From positions 124,001 through 188,000 of the forward strand of contig NZ_JAAVKI010000007.1 of the NCBI RefSeq assembly GCF_011806525.1: DNA of 64,000 nucleotides, in the 5' to 3' direction. The notes under the pieces were generated by a model. The model had not been told where the DNA came from. It made no database searches and was given only the letters and a program-made list of their open reading frames with translations. Shown here one piece after another: positions 46,262-56,357 of this stretch (within the stretch, counting starts at the first letter, position 1; each line of letters starts with the position of its first letter). Origin of the DNA: Thalassospira sp. HF15 (GTDB lineage: Bacteria; Pseudomonadota; Alphaproteobacteria; Rhodospirillales; Thalassospiraceae). The translations under genes were made by a program, and so were the position numbers.

Positions 46262-47361
46262 GGATTTCACCGCTTCTGACATGGTATTTTGGCAAGCATG
46301 TCCTGATTTCCATTCTGTCTATATTGGCACTTTTGATTGGTCTAATTCTGATCGGCGACGTCATCGAACTGCTTCGTCGTGCAGGAAACAAACCCGATGC
46401 GACAGTTGGCATTGTCTTGCAAATGGCGACCAGTCGAATTCCGTTCATGACCGAGAAGGTCCTGCCCTTTGCCGTCTTGTTTGGTTCAATGTTTTCGTTC
46501 TGGAAGTTAACGGGCAATCAGGAACTGGTCGTAACGCGGGCAGCAGGTGTCTCCGCGTGGCAGTTTATGCTGCCACCGATCCTCTGCGCGATTATGCTTG
46601 GCAGCATTCAGGTTGGGGCACTCAACCCGTTGTCCTCAATCCTGCTGCAAAAATACGAAACACTCGAAGCGCGCTATCTGCAAAACAACGCGAGTGTGAT
46701 GAACCTCTCATCAAGTGGTTTGTGGCTGCGTCAGGGTACGCAGGATGGGCAGGCAGTCATCTATGCGCGTTCGGTCAGCAGTCAGCAAGGTGACCAGCTT
46801 GATTTGCGAAACGTCACGATATTCCGGTTTGAAGACACTGATGATTTCACGACCCGGATTGATGCCGGGCGTGCAGTTCTGGAACCGGGAACGTGGCATT
46901 TCTATAATTCTTGGACCTTTGTCCCGGGGCAGGCTAGCACTTACTCTGAAGAAATGATGCTGCCGACAAACCTGACTGCTCGGAAAATCCAGGATAGCTT
47001 TGCCTCGCCGGAAACCATGTCATTTTGGGACCTCAAGCCGTTTATCACCTTGCTTGAGCGAGCAGGATTTAACGCGACCCGACATCAAATCCATTTTCAC
47101 AGCCTGTTGTCGAGACCTTTACTTTTATGTGCAATGGTTTTGATCGCAGCGGCATTTTGCCTTAAATTTTCTCGACGTCGGCGGGCCTCGCTTGTTATCG
47201 GTGGAGGTGTTGCGACCGGTTTCATACTGTATTTTTGCACGGACGTGATTTCGGCACTTGGCGTTTCCGGTGGTATTCCGCCGGTTTTGTCGGCTTGGGC
47301 GCCTGCCGGAATATCTTTGTTGCTGGGTGTTACTACATTGCTACATCTTGAGGATGGCTAG
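46258..47361 (+). CDS. lptG: LPS export ABC transporter permease LptG
   Basis: 367 residues from ATG 46258, overlapping the lptF stop (ATGA); a longer frame upstream lies inside lptF. Partner of LptF in the LPS extraction complex, with the same 3+3 membrane topology. The coupling helix is GNQELVVTRAAGVSAWQF, and SPETMSFWDLKPFITLLERAGF starts the C-terminal membrane half. lptD starts 3 bp after the stop. The assignment as LptG rather than LptF rests on order and the start RISPLLTWYFGKHVL. Confidence 0.93.
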   Translation: MRISPLLTWYFGKHVLISILSILALLIGLILIGDVIELLRRAGNKPDATVGIVLQMATSRIPFMTEKVLPFAVLFGSMFSFWKLTGNQELVVTRAAGVSAWQFMLPPILCAIMLGSIQVGALNPLSSILLQKYETLEARYLQNNASVMNLSSSGLWLRQGTQDGQAVIYARSVSSQQGDQLDLRNVTIFRFEDTDDFTTRIDAGRAVLEPGTWHFYNSWTFVPGQASTYSEEMMLPTNLTARKIQDSFASPETMSFWDLKPFITLLERAGFNATRHQIHFHSLLSRPLLLCAMVLIAAAFCLKFSRRRRASLVIGGGVATGFILYFCTDVISALGVSGGIPPVLSAWAPAGISLLLGVTTLLHLEDG

Positions 47362-47364
47362 CGT

Positions 47365-49548
47365 ATGGTCATGGCGGGGGGAATGATAAAAAGACTGGCA
47401 ACAGGCACCATTCTGGGCTGTGGGATTTTCGTCGGCGGTTTGGCGAATTTGCATGCAGCCAAGGCACAAACGACAGCCTCCGAAGTCCCTAAGCAAGAAC
47501 CAGCCATTCTGTTCAGCGCAGATGAGGTTGATTACAATCAGGACCTTCAGACCGTCACCGCGCGCGGAAACGTCGAAATTTCTCGTGAAGGACGAATTCT
47601 ACTTGCCGATACCGTAAGCTACGACCAATCGCAGGATGTTTTGACGGCTTCCGGAAATGTAAGCATTACCGAACCAAGCGGAGAGGTAACATTCGCGAGC
47701 TACGTCGAACTCAGCGGTGATTTCAAGGAGGGCATCGTAAAGGACATCTATGTCCTGCTTGATGAAAACACCCGAATTGCAGGATCTGGCGCGCGACGTA
47801 GTGGCGGAAACTTCACCGAAATAGCCAAAGCTGTCTACTCACCCTGCAAGGTTTGCGAGGATGATGGTACAGACGCAACCCCTTTGTGGCGTATTCGTGC
47901 CGCCCGAGTCTTGCATGACGCAAATAGAAAAACGGTTGAATACGAGGATGCTCGCCTGGAAGTTGCCGGGATTCCTGTTCTCTACACACCGTATTTCCAG
48001 CACCCTGACCCCACCGTAAAGCGTCAATCTGGCCTGCTTGCTCCGTCGTTTGGTAGCACCAGCCATGTCGGCACCTACTTCAGTCAGCCGTATTATTGGG
48101 CGATAGACAAAAGCAAGGACATGACTTTCACCCCGACCTACACAACGGATGAAGGACCTTTGCTTGCCACCGAATATCGGCAGCGCTTTGAAAGTGGTCA
48201 AATGAATGTTGTCGGCAGTGCGACCAACGACAGCGAAGACAGTTGGCAAGGCCATATCGACGCTGAAGGCCGGTTCGACATTGACCCAACTTGGCGGTGG
48301 GGTTTCGATGCGGAACAGGCAACTGAAAAAACCTATCTTTCGCGATACGGATTTGCATCCCCGTCAGTTCTGACCTCAAACCTGTTTACTGAAGGCTTCC
48401 GGGGTGCAAGTTACACGCGCGCGGACGCGTATTACTTTCAGGGTCTGAAAAGTGACGATGATCGGGATACTACGCCGATGGTGCTTCCGCATATGCAATT
48501 CCATGGACAGTCGGCACCAGCAAAATATGGCAGTGTCACAACGCTTGATCTTGATGCACTGTCCCTGACAAGAGAAGATGGCGCAGACTCACACCGTCTT
48601 TCGGCGAAGGCCGGCTGGGAACTACCACATGTTGGCACCATGGGGGACGTGACTAAACTCAGCCTCTCCTTAAGAAGCGATAACTACATTGGCTCAAATG
48701 TAAGTCGTGAAGGAAGAGACGACTATAGTGGATATGCTGGCCGAATTTTGCCGCTCGCCGCAATCGACTGGCAAATGCCGTTTGTCAATAATGAAGGCGC
48801 CTACCATCAGGTTATCACCCCAATAGCAATGGCTGCTTGGTCTCCGAATGGAGGTAACCCCGCAGAAATATCAAACGAAGACTCTCAATCTTTCGAATTT
48901 GACGACATTAACCTTTTCGCTCATGATCGCTTCGGCGGCCTTGATCGTGCAGAAGATGGTCTCAGGGCCAGTTATGGTCTTGAATGGGGCGTTTATGGTC
49001 CCGATGGTGGTTATACCAGCGCCATGTTCGGTCAAAGTTATCGTGCAAACGACAATGATACCTTTGCGGTCGGCTCCGGCCTTGAAGAGCACCTTTCTGA
49101 CTATGTCGGGCGAGTTACCGTCTCGCCGAACCGGTACCTAGACCTCACATACCGTTATCGATTAGATAACGATGATTTGTCTGCACGGCGTAACCAGGTA
49201 ATCTTGGACGCAGGTTCTCTCGCTACTCTGAAAATAAATACATCCTACGTACACTTTACGGATGACGCGGGGAGTGAGGAATTTGACGAGCGTGAGGAGT
49301 TCTATTTCCAAGCTGAGCGCCAATTCAACCAGTACTGGACCGGTCGTGCATACGGACGCTATGACGTCGATCAATCTGATCCCTTGGAATATGGTATCGG
49401 GTTCGTTTATGAAGACGAGTGCTTCATCTTTGATGGACGCGTCCGCCGCACCTTCTACCAGGATCAGGACCTTGGCGAGTCTGACGAGTTCCTTTTCCGC
49501 CTGGTCTTCAAGACATTGGGCGAATTCGCATCTGCAGCCGGATTGTAA
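47365..49548 (+). CDS. lptD: LPS-assembly outer-membrane protein LptD
   Basis: Outer-membrane translocon that inserts LPS at the cell surface. 727 residues: signal peptide to about residue 34 (HAAKA), an OstA/LptA-like beta-jellyroll at about 48-150 (ILFSADEVDYNQDLQTVTAR), then a long beta-barrel rich in aromatic-ending strands to the C terminus. SGLLAPSFGSTSHVGTYFSQ is the conserved barrel start. The mature protein has three cysteines, C161 and C164 (CKVC) and C686, so it lacks the adjacent Cys pair used by E. coli LptD for its inter-domain disulfides. SurA, its chaperone, is encoded next. Confidence 0.92.
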   Translation: MVMAGGMIKRLATGTILGCGIFVGGLANLHAAKAQTTASEVPKQEPAILFSADEVDYNQDLQTVTARGNVEISREGRILLADTVSYDQSQDVLTASGNVSITEPSGEVTFASYVELSGDFKEGIVKDIYVLLDENTRIAGSGARRSGGNFTEIAKAVYSPCKVCEDDGTDATPLWRIRAARVLHDANRKTVEYEDARLEVAGIPVLYTPYFQHPDPTVKRQSGLLAPSFGSTSHVGTYFSQPYYWAIDKSKDMTFTPTYTTDEGPLLATEYRQRFESGQMNVVGSATNDSEDSWQGHIDAEGRFDIDPTWRWGFDAEQATEKTYLSRYGFASPSVLTSNLFTEGFRGASYTRADAYYFQGLKSDDDRDTTPMVLPHMQFHGQSAPAKYGSVTTLDLDALSLTREDGADSHRLSAKAGWELPHVGTMGDVTKLSLSLRSDNYIGSNVSREGRDDYSGYAGRILPLAAIDWQMPFVNNEGAYHQVITPIAMAAWSPNGGNPAEISNEDSQSFEFDDINLFAHDRFGGLDRAEDGLRASYGLEWGVYGPDGGYTSAMFGQSYRANDNDTFAVGSGLEEHLSDYVGRVTVSPNRYLDLTYRYRLDNDDLSARRNQVILDAGSLATLKINTSYVHFTDDAGSEEFDEREEFYFQAERQFNQYWTGRAYGRYDVDQSDPLEYGIGFVYEDECFIFDGRVRRTFYQDQDLGESDEFLFRLVFKTLGEFASAAGL

Positions 49549-49554
49549 GAAAAC

Positions 49555-50835
49555 ATGATTTCCAAGCTTTCGATTTCTTCCTATGTGAAAACCTGCACCT
49601 TGCTGGCTGCTGTTGCGTTGGTGATGTTGACTTCACCCGCTCGTGCGCAGTCTCCTGTCGGCGTAGCGGCAGTCGTCAATGACGATCCGATTTCGATCAT
49701 TGACTTGGTGGAGCGCATCAAGCTTGTTGCCGTCTCTTCCAATATCGAAATGACGCCCCAGCGCAGCAATGAAATGGCGCCGCAGATTTTACAGCAGTTG
49801 ATTAATGAAAAGCTGCAAATGCAGGAAGCCGAGCGCCGCGGCATCGAAGTCAGCGATGAGGACATCGCTCGCGGCAAATCGATGATTGAGCAAAACGCCG
49901 GGCTTCCTGATGGTATGCTTGACACCTATCTGACGCAGCGGCAAATCGCATCTGGCACGATTGAAAACCAGATACGGCCGCAGGTTGCCTGGCAGAAGGT
50001 TCTGGGTAGCATGCGTAATGAGGTTGAGATTTCCGAAGCCGAGATTGACGACAACCTCGAACGTATCATCAGCAATCAGAACAAGCCGCGTAACCGGGTT
50101 CAGGAAATCTTCCTGCCGGTCGATAATCCGCAGGACAGTACGCGCGTTTATCAAACAGCACAGGAAATCCTCAATGCCTTGAAACAGGGTGCTGATTTTG
50201 CGGGGCTGGCGCGGCAGTTTTCCGCAAGCGCCAGTGCGGCAAATGGCGGCGATCTTGGCTGGCTTTATGCCGGTGAGATGGCAGGCGACCTGCAGCAGGT
50301 GGTCAACCAGCTGCAACCCGGCGATGTGAGCGATCCGGTCCAGACCATTCGGGGGTATTACATCCTGAAACTGCTGGATCGTCGTGTGGGTGACACCGAT
50401 GCAGTCACAGATACCCGTCTTGACCTTTATCAGTTGTTTGTGCCGATCAGTGGCGATATGCCACAAGACCAGATTGATGCCAAAATCGCGGTTCTGCAAA
50501 ACACCAGGGAAACAGCCGATAGCTGTGAGGCCATGGCGAATGTTGCTGTTGACCTTGGGTCTGATCTGAGCGGCAAGATGGACGGTATTTCGCCCGGCGA
50601 ACTGTCCGGCCCGATCCGACAGGCTGTAGGCAATCTTGATGAAGGTACACCATCGAACATCATTCGGGTTGATGGTGGTGCACTTATGGTCATGATCTGT
50701 AACATCACCGAAGAAAGCAATTTGCCGGACCGTCAGGACATTGAAAACCGTCTACGCCTGGAACGCCTTGATATTCTGGCGCGTCGCAAACTTCGCGAAC
50801 TGCGCCGTCAGGCATTTATTGATATCCGGATCTGA
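49555..50835 (+). CDS. surA: Periplasmic chaperone/peptidyl-prolyl isomerase SurA
   Basis: 426 residues with a signal peptide cut after SPARA (about residue 31). The SurA N-terminal domain covers about 34-170 (AAVVNDDPISIIDLVERIKL). A parvulin domain follows at about 175-275 (VQEIFLPVDN, FSASASAANGGDLGWL, VQTIRGYYILKLLDRR). A second PPIase-like region near 300-390 is degenerate. It chaperones outer-membrane proteins, LptD above all, to the BAM complex. Position 6 bp after lptD fits. Only one clearly intact parvulin domain, as in many alphaproteobacteria. Confidence 0.93.
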   Translation: MISKLSISSYVKTCTLLAAVALVMLTSPARAQSPVGVAAVVNDDPISIIDLVERIKLVAVSSNIEMTPQRSNEMAPQILQQLINEKLQMQEAERRGIEVSDEDIARGKSMIEQNAGLPDGMLDTYLTQRQIASGTIENQIRPQVAWQKVLGSMRNEVEISEAEIDDNLERIISNQNKPRNRVQEIFLPVDNPQDSTRVYQTAQEILNALKQGADFAGLARQFSASASAANGGDLGWLYAGEMAGDLQQVVNQLQPGDVSDPVQTIRGYYILKLLDRRVGDTDAVTDTRLDLYQLFVPISGDMPQDQIDAKIAVLQNTRETADSCEAMANVAVDLGSDLSGKMDGISPGELSGPIRQAVGNLDEGTPSNIIRVDGGALMVMICNITEESNLPDRQDIENRLRLERLDILARRKLRELRRQAFIDIRI

Positions 50836-50859
50836 TCCGGTTGGCAGGGCCCAGACAGG

Positions 50860-51876
50860 ATGACACAAATCGCACCCATCGCGCTGACCATCGGCGAACC
50901 CGGCGGCATTGGGCCGGAGCTTGCCGTCAAAGCATGGCTGCGTCGCAATCAGGATGATGTTGCGCCATTCTGCTTGATCACCCCCGCTGGCATGGTCAAA
51001 CACGCCATCGCCCAAAGTGGCACTGAAGTTCCGGTATCGGTCATCAAGACCATTGGCGAAGCGGCATCCATATTCAAAGACGCCCTGCCGGTTCTTGAGA
51101 TTACTGATGGCACTGCCGAGGTTATATCTGGCACTGCATCGGCGAAAACCGCCGGGGTTGTAATCGAAAGCATCACAAAGGCGGTCGAACTGGCAACCAA
51201 CGGAGAAGCCAGCGCGGTTGTTACCAACCCGATCCAGAAGAGCGCGCTTTATGAAGCGGGTTTCAGTCATCCCGGCCATACGGAATTTCTGGCGGAACTG
51301 GCCGGACCAGGCACAATCCCGGTCATGATGCTGGCCAACAGCAAACTGCGTGTGGTGCCGCTGACCATTCATATCGCGCTCAAGGATGTTCCTGGACGAC
51401 TGACAACCAAGCTGATTGTCGAACGTTGCCGGATCACGCATCAGTCATTGCAGAATGCATTTGGAATCGCTGCGCCCCGTCTTGCCATTGCCGGACTAAA
51501 CCCGCATGCGGGTGAAGATGGTGCGATGGGCACTGAAGAACAAACCATCATGCGACCTGCCATCGAACAGCTTCGCCGCGAAGGTATCGATGTTATCGGT
51601 CCGCTTCCTGCAGACACCATGTTCCATGACGAAGCACGCGCCAATTATGACGTGGCACTTTGTCCCTACCATGATCAGGCACTGATACCGGTCAAGACAC
51701 TTGATTTTCATGGTGGTGTGAATGTCACCCTTGGATTGCCATTTATACGAACATCGCCTGATCATGGCACTGCACTCAATATAGCGGGCAAGGGAGTTGC
51801 GCGGCCAGATAGCCTGATCGCGGCGCTCAAGATGGCAGAAGATATGGCAACCAAACGCCTTGCGACAGGAGCCTGA
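50860..51876 (+). CDS. pdxA: 4-hydroxythreonine-4-phosphate dehydrogenase
   Basis: 338 residues. NAD-dependent step of the DXP-dependent vitamin B6 pathway. Motifs: [19 protein letters not shown] at the N terminus, [26 protein letters not shown] with the first metal-ligand His, [18 protein letters not shown], and [19 protein letters not shown]. Full length. Its place between surA and rsmA is the classic surA-pdxA-ksgA order, linking envelope biogenesis, B6 and ribosome maturation on one transcript. Confidence 0.95.
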   Translation: MTQIAPIALTIGEPGGIGPELAVKAWLRRNQDDVAPFCLITPAGMVKHAIAQSGTEVPVSVIKTIGEAASIFKDALPVLEITDGTAEVISGTASAKTAGVVIESITKAVELATNGEASAVVTNPIQKSALYEAGFSHPGHTEFLAELAGPGTIPVMMLANSKLRVVPLTIHIALKDVPGRLTTKLIVERCRITHQSLQNAFGIAAPRLAIAGLNPHAGEDGAMGTEEQTIMRPAIEQLRREGIDVIGPLPADTMFHDEARANYDVALCPYHDQALIPVKTLDFHGGVNVTLGLPFIRTSPDHGTALNIAGKGVARPDSLIAALKMAEDMATKRLATGA

Positions 51877-51881
51877 CGACA

Positions 51882-52751
51882 GTGTCAGAAGATAACGAAA
51901 ATACTGGCAAGCTCGCCAATGATGGTCTTCCGCCCCTGCGCGATGTGATCGCAACCCATGACCTATCAGCGCAAAAGAAATTCGGGCAGAACTTTCTGTT
52001 TGATCTCAACCTGACCGGGCGGATCGCGCGCGCTGCAGCCCCGCTTGAAGATGCGACCGTCATTGAAATCGGGCCGGGCCCAGGTGGTTTGACGCGTGCT
52101 TTGCTGTTTAATGGCGCAAAGAACCTGACCGTGATTGAGCGTGATCCGCGTTGCCAGCCGGTTCTGGAGCAAATCAGCAATCATTATCCCGGCGCACTGC
52201 GCGTCATTGATGGCGATGCCCTGGATGTCGATGTCACAACACTTGGCCCTGCCCCGCGCAAGATCGTCGCCAACCTGCCCTATAATGTCGGCACGCAATT
52301 ATTGCTGAACTGGCTGATGCAGATTGATCAGTTCGCCAGCCTGACCTTGATGTTCCAGAAGGAAGTGGCCGAACGCGTTGTTGCCCGCCCGAAAAGCAAG
52401 GCCTATGGGCGTTTGTCGGTGCTGTGTCAGTATCTGTGTGATTGTGACATCCTGTTTGATGTTCACCGCAGCGCCTTTACCCCACCGCCAAAGGTGACTT
52501 CCGCGGTCGTGCAATTACGCCCCAAGACGGATCGCGGTAAAGACATAAATCTTGATAGCCTGGCTAAAATCACCCAAGCCGCCTTTGGTCAGCGCCGCAA
52601 AATGCTTCGCGCCAGCCTGAAGACGCTCAATATCAATGTGGGTGAGCTACTTGAAAAGGCCGGCATTACCGAAACGGCCCGGGCCGAAGAACTCAGTGTC
52701 GCAGATTTCGTGCGCCTGACACAGGTCCATGACGAAATGGCCGCTTCGTAA
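51882..52751 (+). CDS. rsmA: 16S rRNA (adenine1518/1519-N6)-dimethyltransferase
   Basis: Also called KsgA. Dimethylates two adjacent adenines near the 3' end of 16S rRNA during small-subunit maturation. 289 residues from a GTG at 51882, with AGGAG about 10 nt upstream. SAM-binding motif I is [16 protein letters not shown]. The catalytic NLPYN ([14 protein letters not shown]) and [15 protein letters not shown] are both intact. Last gene of the lptF run; a terminator overlaps its stop codon. Confidence 0.95.
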   Translation: MSEDNENTGKLANDGLPPLRDVIATHDLSAQKKFGQNFLFDLNLTGRIARAAAPLEDATVIEIGPGPGGLTRALLFNGAKNLTVIERDPRCQPVLEQISNHYPGALRVIDGDALDVDVTTLGPAPRKIVANLPYNVGTQLLLNWLMQIDQFASLTLMFQKEVAERVVARPKSKAYGRLSVLCQYLCDCDILFDVHRSAFTPPPKVTSAVVQLRPKTDRGKDINLDSLAKITQAAFGQRRKMLRASLKTLNINVGELLEKAGITETARAEELSVADFVRLTQVHDEMAAS

Positions 52752-52763
52752 AGCGGCCATTTT
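52735..52763. terminator. Bidirectional terminator overlapping the rsmA stop
   Basis: Stem AAATGGCCGCTT / AAGCGGCCATTT with a CGTA loop containing the rsmA TAA. Shared with the convergent gmk gene, whose stop is 12 bp further on. Confidence 0.85.
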
Positions 52764-52774
52764 CGTAGTCGATA

Positions 52775-53407
52775 TCAATCGGTCAGAAGCTTTTTGACAA
52801 AGCCCGGCAGGCCCGTCTGGCGTTCGCGCTTGATCCGTTCGGCTCCGATAATGTGTTGAACGTCGGCAATGCAACGATCCAGATCATCATTGATCAGAAC
52901 ATAATCGAACTCTTCCCAATGGCTGATTTCTGCACCGGCCTTGGCCATACGTTTCATGATGACATCATCGGCATCCTGCCCGCGATCACGCAGGCGGCGT
53001 TCCAGTTCGCCAGATGACGGCGGCAAAATAAAGACCGACACCACATCGTCCCCGCCTTTATCACGCAGCTGACGGGCTCCCTGCCAATCGATGTCAAACA
53101 GGACGTCTCGGCCTTCCGAAAGGGCTTTGTCAACGGGTTCCAGCGGCGTGCCATAGTAATTGCCAAACACCTCTGCCCATTCCAGCAACGCGTCATTGGC
53201 AATCATGTGTTTGAAATCATCAACCGACTTGAAGAAGTAGTGTTCGCCTTCTTCTTCTCCCGGACGGGCCTCGCGGGTGGTCGCCGATACCGAAAGCGAT
53301 ATCTTGTCATCATTTTCAAGCAACTGACGGGTGATGGTCGTTTTGCCGGCACCAGAAGGCGCACAGAAAACCAGCATCACGCCACGGCGGTTATGTGGAT
53401 CAGTCAT
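52775..53407 (-). CDS. gmk: Guanylate kinase
   Basis: GMP + ATP to GDP + ADP. 210 residues. The P-loop APSGAGKTT is at 16-24. GMP-binding residues are in the SVSATTREARPGEEEGEHYF segment (S-x-T-T-R) and the lid follows. VSVFILPPSSGELERRLRDRGQD completes the fold. It lies 21 bp downstream of yicC on the minus strand, the usual yicC-gmk pair. Convergent with rsmA. Confidence 0.95.
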   Translation of the reverse strand: MTDPHNRRGVMLVFCAPSGAGKTTITRQLLENDDKISLSVSATTREARPGEEEGEHYFFKSVDDFKHMIANDALLEWAEVFGNYYGTPLEPVDKALSEGRDVLFDIDWQGARQLRDKGGDDVVSVFILPPSSGELERRLRDRGQDADDVIMKRMAKAGAEISHWEEFDYVLINDDLDRCIADVQHIIGAERIKRERQTGLPGFVKKLLTD

Positions 53408-53428
53408 GTGGGTACCTTTCCTGCCCGC

Positions 53429-54313
53429 TTATTCGACGTTCTGAACCTGCTCGCGGAGCTGATCAATGATCACTTTAAGCTCCATGCCGCAATTGGTCAG
53501 TTCAATGTCATTGGCCTTCGAGCACAGCGTATTGGCCTCGCGATTAAACTCCTGACACAGGAAGTCAAGCTTGCGCCCGATGGAGCCGCCCTTTGAAAGC
53601 ATATCACGTGCAGCCGTGATATGGGCCTTGAGTCGGTCAATCTCTTCACGGATGTCGGCCTTGGTTGCCAGAATGGCGGCTTCCTGATGCAGGCGTTCGG
53701 GATCAAACTTGCCAGCATCCATCAATTCTTCGACCTGACGTTTCAGACGGTCCTTGATCGCCTCAGCCCGGGCCGCTTCGCAATTTTCAGCGCGCGCCAC
53801 CGTTGCCTCGATATTATCGATATGACCGCGCAGCATCGCATCAAGCTTTTCGCCTTCCTCGGCCCGGTGGGCAGCCATCTGATCGATCGCTTCATTGAGG
53901 CTTGCCAGCACTGCTGCATCATTGGCTTCGCGGGTTGCTTCGTCTTCCCGCGGCTCATAGGCCTCAAGCACGCCACGCACATTCAGAAGGTCGGCAATCG
54001 TGCCAGAGGACAGGCTGCTGGTATTATCAAACTCTTCGGCAACCTGCACCAGTTCGGACAGCAGTTCACGGTTTACAGAATAGGCATTGGTATCGCCGGA
54101 ACGCGACACATTCAGGGTCACACCCATATTGCCGCGTTTGAACCGTTTGGAAACCGCGTCGCGCACCTTTGCTTCAAGGCGTTCGAAACCGCCATTGAGA
54201 CGCAGCCGAACATCAAGGCCCTTGCCATTGACGCTGCGCAATTCCCAGGTCCAGCCAAAACCATCCGCTGCGCCATCAACGCGCGCAAAGCCGGTCATGC
54301 TTGAAACGGTCAT
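53429..54313 (-). CDS. yicC: YicC-family endoribonuclease
   Basis: 294 residues if read from ATG 54311-54313 (SSMTGFARVDG); a start 12 bases upstream is possible. The family signature at the N terminus, SSMTGFAR, and the C-terminal GRKLDFLCQEFNREANTLCS with DIELTNCGMELKVIIDQLREQ are intact. E. coli YicC is a toroidal RNase that influences small-RNA turnover. The GRKLDFL and CSKAND region holds the acidic residues expected for metal binding. Paired with gmk. Confidence 0.92.
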   Translation of the reverse strand: MTVSSMTGFARVDGAADGFGWTWELRSVNGKGLDVRLRLNGGFERLEAKVRDAVSKRFKRGNMGVTLNVSRSGDTNAYSVNRELLSELVQVAEEFDNTSSLSSGTIADLLNVRGVLEAYEPREDEATREANDAAVLASLNEAIDQMAAHRAEEGEKLDAMLRGHIDNIEATVARAENCEAARAEAIKDRLKRQVEELMDAGKFDPERLHQEAAILATKADIREEIDRLKAHITAARDMLSKGGSIGRKLDFLCQEFNREANTLCSKANDIELTNCGMELKVIIDQLREQVQNVE

Positions 54314-54506
54314 ACTTTCATCCAATCTGCTTTTATGTTTCGGCGTTTATAACGATTGGCCCCTGTCCCGCCAAGGGTGAACACCGATCATCCACGCGAT
54401 ATCGACAATATGGTAATTATAGCCGGTATTTCATAATGCTGCCCTATTGCTGCAGCATGTTCCGCAAAAATCGATATTGATAATTCAAAACCGCAAACGA
54501 GCAACA

Positions 54507-55298
54507 ATGTCCTTTCAGTACAATGCCATTCTGATCACAGGTGCCAGTTCTGGCATCGGGGCTGCCCTTGCCCGTCATTTTGCCCGCACCGGTGTGACGC
54601 TTTTCATCAGCGGGCGCAATCAAACCCGCCTGCAATTGGTGGAAAATGATTGCCGTGCTGCCGGGGCAAATGTCTATGCCGACGTTCTTGATGTCACCGC
54701 GCGCGAGACAATGGAGGCCTATGTCACCCATTGTGATGAAATCGCCCCGCTAAGCCTCGTCATTGCCAATGCTGGTATTTCGGCTGGCACCGGCGGCCTC
54801 GGCGAAAGCCCGGAGCAGGTCCGCGATATCTTTGCCACCAATGTCGCGGGTGTGCTCAACACGATTGATCCGGCGATCAAGATCATGCGTGCACGCAAGC
54901 GCGGTCAGATCGCACTGGTCGCATCCCAGGCATCGTGGCGTGGTTTGCCCTCTGCCCCGGCCTATTGTGCCAGCAAGGCAGCCGTGCGGGTTTACGGCGA
55001 AGGATTACGCGGCGCCCTGGCCCCTAATGGTGTGAAGGTCAATGTCATCTGCCCAGGCTTTGTTAAAAGCCGTATCACCGATGCCAATGATTTCCCCATG
55101 CCGTTCTTCATGCAGGCTGACAAGGCCGCGCGCAAAATCGTGCGGGGCCTTGAACGTAACAGGGGCATGATCGCCTTCCCCTGGCAAATGAACCTGATCA
55201 TCGGCATGCTTAAAATGACGCCGCAGTGGTTGCTTGATCTTGCCGCGTCAAAGATACCGAAAAAGACATCATCGCCCGATAGCCCGGGCGACAATTAA
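54507..55298 (+). CDS. Short-chain dehydrogenase/reductase
   Basis: 263 residues from ATG 54507; the frame extends upstream without SDR features. Cofactor motif TGASSGIG at 11-18, NAG in VIANAGIS, and the catalytic YCASK (SAPAYCASKAAVRVYGEGL) with Ser in VASQASW. A classical SDR of the DltE/YqjQ-like kind by its C terminus (FVKSRITDANDFPMPFFMQA). The substrate is unknown; a lipid-related role is possible given nearby fatty-acid genes, but it is on the opposite strand. Followed by a terminator. Confidence 0.88.
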   Translation: MSFQYNAILITGASSGIGAALARHFARTGVTLFISGRNQTRLQLVENDCRAAGANVYADVLDVTARETMEAYVTHCDEIAPLSLVIANAGISAGTGGLGESPEQVRDIFATNVAGVLNTIDPAIKIMRARKRGQIALVASQASWRGLPSAPAYCASKAAVRVYGEGLRGALAPNGVKVNVICPGFVKSRITDANDFPMPFFMQADKAARKIVRGLERNRGMIAFPWQMNLIIGMLKMTPQWLLDLAASKIPKKTSSPDSPGDN

Positions 55299-55306
55299 CA
55301 ACAATA

Positions 55307-55335
55307 AAGGCGGCACCAAATTGGTGCCGCCTTGT
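55307..55335. terminator. Terminator between the SDR and mltG genes
   Basis: Perfect stem AGGCGGCACCAA / TTGGTGCCGCCT. The T-rich flanks are modest on both sides, TTGTCATTTT on plus and TTTATTGTT on minus. Confidence 0.75.
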
Positions 55336-55361
55336 CATTTTGCTCAGCCATTTCGTCGTGT

Positions 55362-56336
55362 TCACTGTCCGTCGCGGATACGCCGCCACTTGGCGACATT
55401 GCGATTGTGTTCCTTGAGCGTACGGGCGAAAGCATGACCGCCCGTCCCATCAGCAACGAAATAGATATCCTCGGTCGCGGCCGGATGCAGGACCGCATAG
55501 AATGCATCACGCCCCGGATTGGTGATCGGCCCCGGCGGCAAACCACCCGTGACATAGGTGTTATAGGGGCTTTCGAAACGCCAGTCCTTGCGCGTCAAAG
55601 GGCGTTCGAGACGCTTGTCCGGGCTGATCGCGTAGGCAACGGTCGGATCAGACTGCAGGCGCATATCACGACGCAGTCGATTGACAAACACACCGGCAAC
55701 ACGTGCACGTTCACTCGCGACGCCGGTTTCGCGCTCGACAATAGAGGCCAGAATGACGGCTTCTTCGACAGTGTCGAACGGCAAGCCTTGCTGACGGCCC
55801 GGCCAAAGCTGTTCGACCATCTGGTCGTGAGCTGCGCGCATACGATCAATGATGCTTTGCTTGGTATCACCAAACGAGAACTGATAGGTCTCGGGCAACA
55901 AGGTGCCATCTGGCGGGATATCGGCAATCTCGCCGCTTAACCCATCAACCAGATTAATCCGCTCGACAATTTCACCGGACCGAAGACCTTCAGGGATGGT
56001 GACAAACCGTTTGACCGTATCCCCGTTTGCAAGGATTTCGGCGGCCTGTTTCGGACTGACCCGGGCCGGGAAATGATACTCCCCTGCTCGAAGCGAACGA
56101 TCAAGCTGACTGACACGCACACCGGCAAGGAAGATCAGTGGGTCGGTGATGATGTTTTCGCGTTGGAAAATCTCGGCAATACCGCGCACACCGGTTCCCT
56201 GCGGGATAATGATGTCGCGTTCCTGCGCCATATTGCTGGGCGAAGTGTATTGCACATAAACATACACCGCTGCCCCACCTATGGTGAGAGCAGCGGTGAT
56301 GATCAGAAAGCCAAGAAAAAGCAGAAAACGCTTCAA
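55362..56336 (-). CDS. mltG: Endolytic murein transglycosylase MltG
   Basis: 324 residues from a TTG at 56334-56336, with GGGAG 7 nt upstream; the frame continues upstream into the repeat element but that part is not MltG-like. A single N-terminal membrane helix (LKRFLLFLGFLIITAALTI) anchors it in the inner membrane. A LysM-like subdomain and the catalytic YceG domain follow, with IVERETG carrying Glu201/Glu203 and RLQSDPTVAYA downstream. It cleaves nascent glycan strands to set their length. Downstream of fabF, as in many bacteria, but separated by a 265-bp structured element. Confidence 0.93.
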   Translation of the reverse strand: MKRFLLFLGFLIITAALTIGGAAVYVYVQYTSPSNMAQERDIIIPQGTGVRGIAEIFQRENIITDPLIFLAGVRVSQLDRSLRAGEYHFPARVSPKQAAEILANGDTVKRFVTIPEGLRSGEIVERINLVDGLSGEIADIPPDGTLLPETYQFSFGDTKQSIIDRMRAAHDQMVEQLWPGRQQGLPFDTVEEAVILASIVERETGVASERARVAGVFVNRLRRDMRLQSDPTVAYAISPDKRLERPLTRKDWRFESPYNTYVTGGLPPGPITNPGRDAFYAVLHPAATEDIYFVADGTGGHAFARTLKEHNRNVAKWRRIRDGQ

Positions 56337-56357
56337 GGGAGAACTCCCGTTAAGGTC

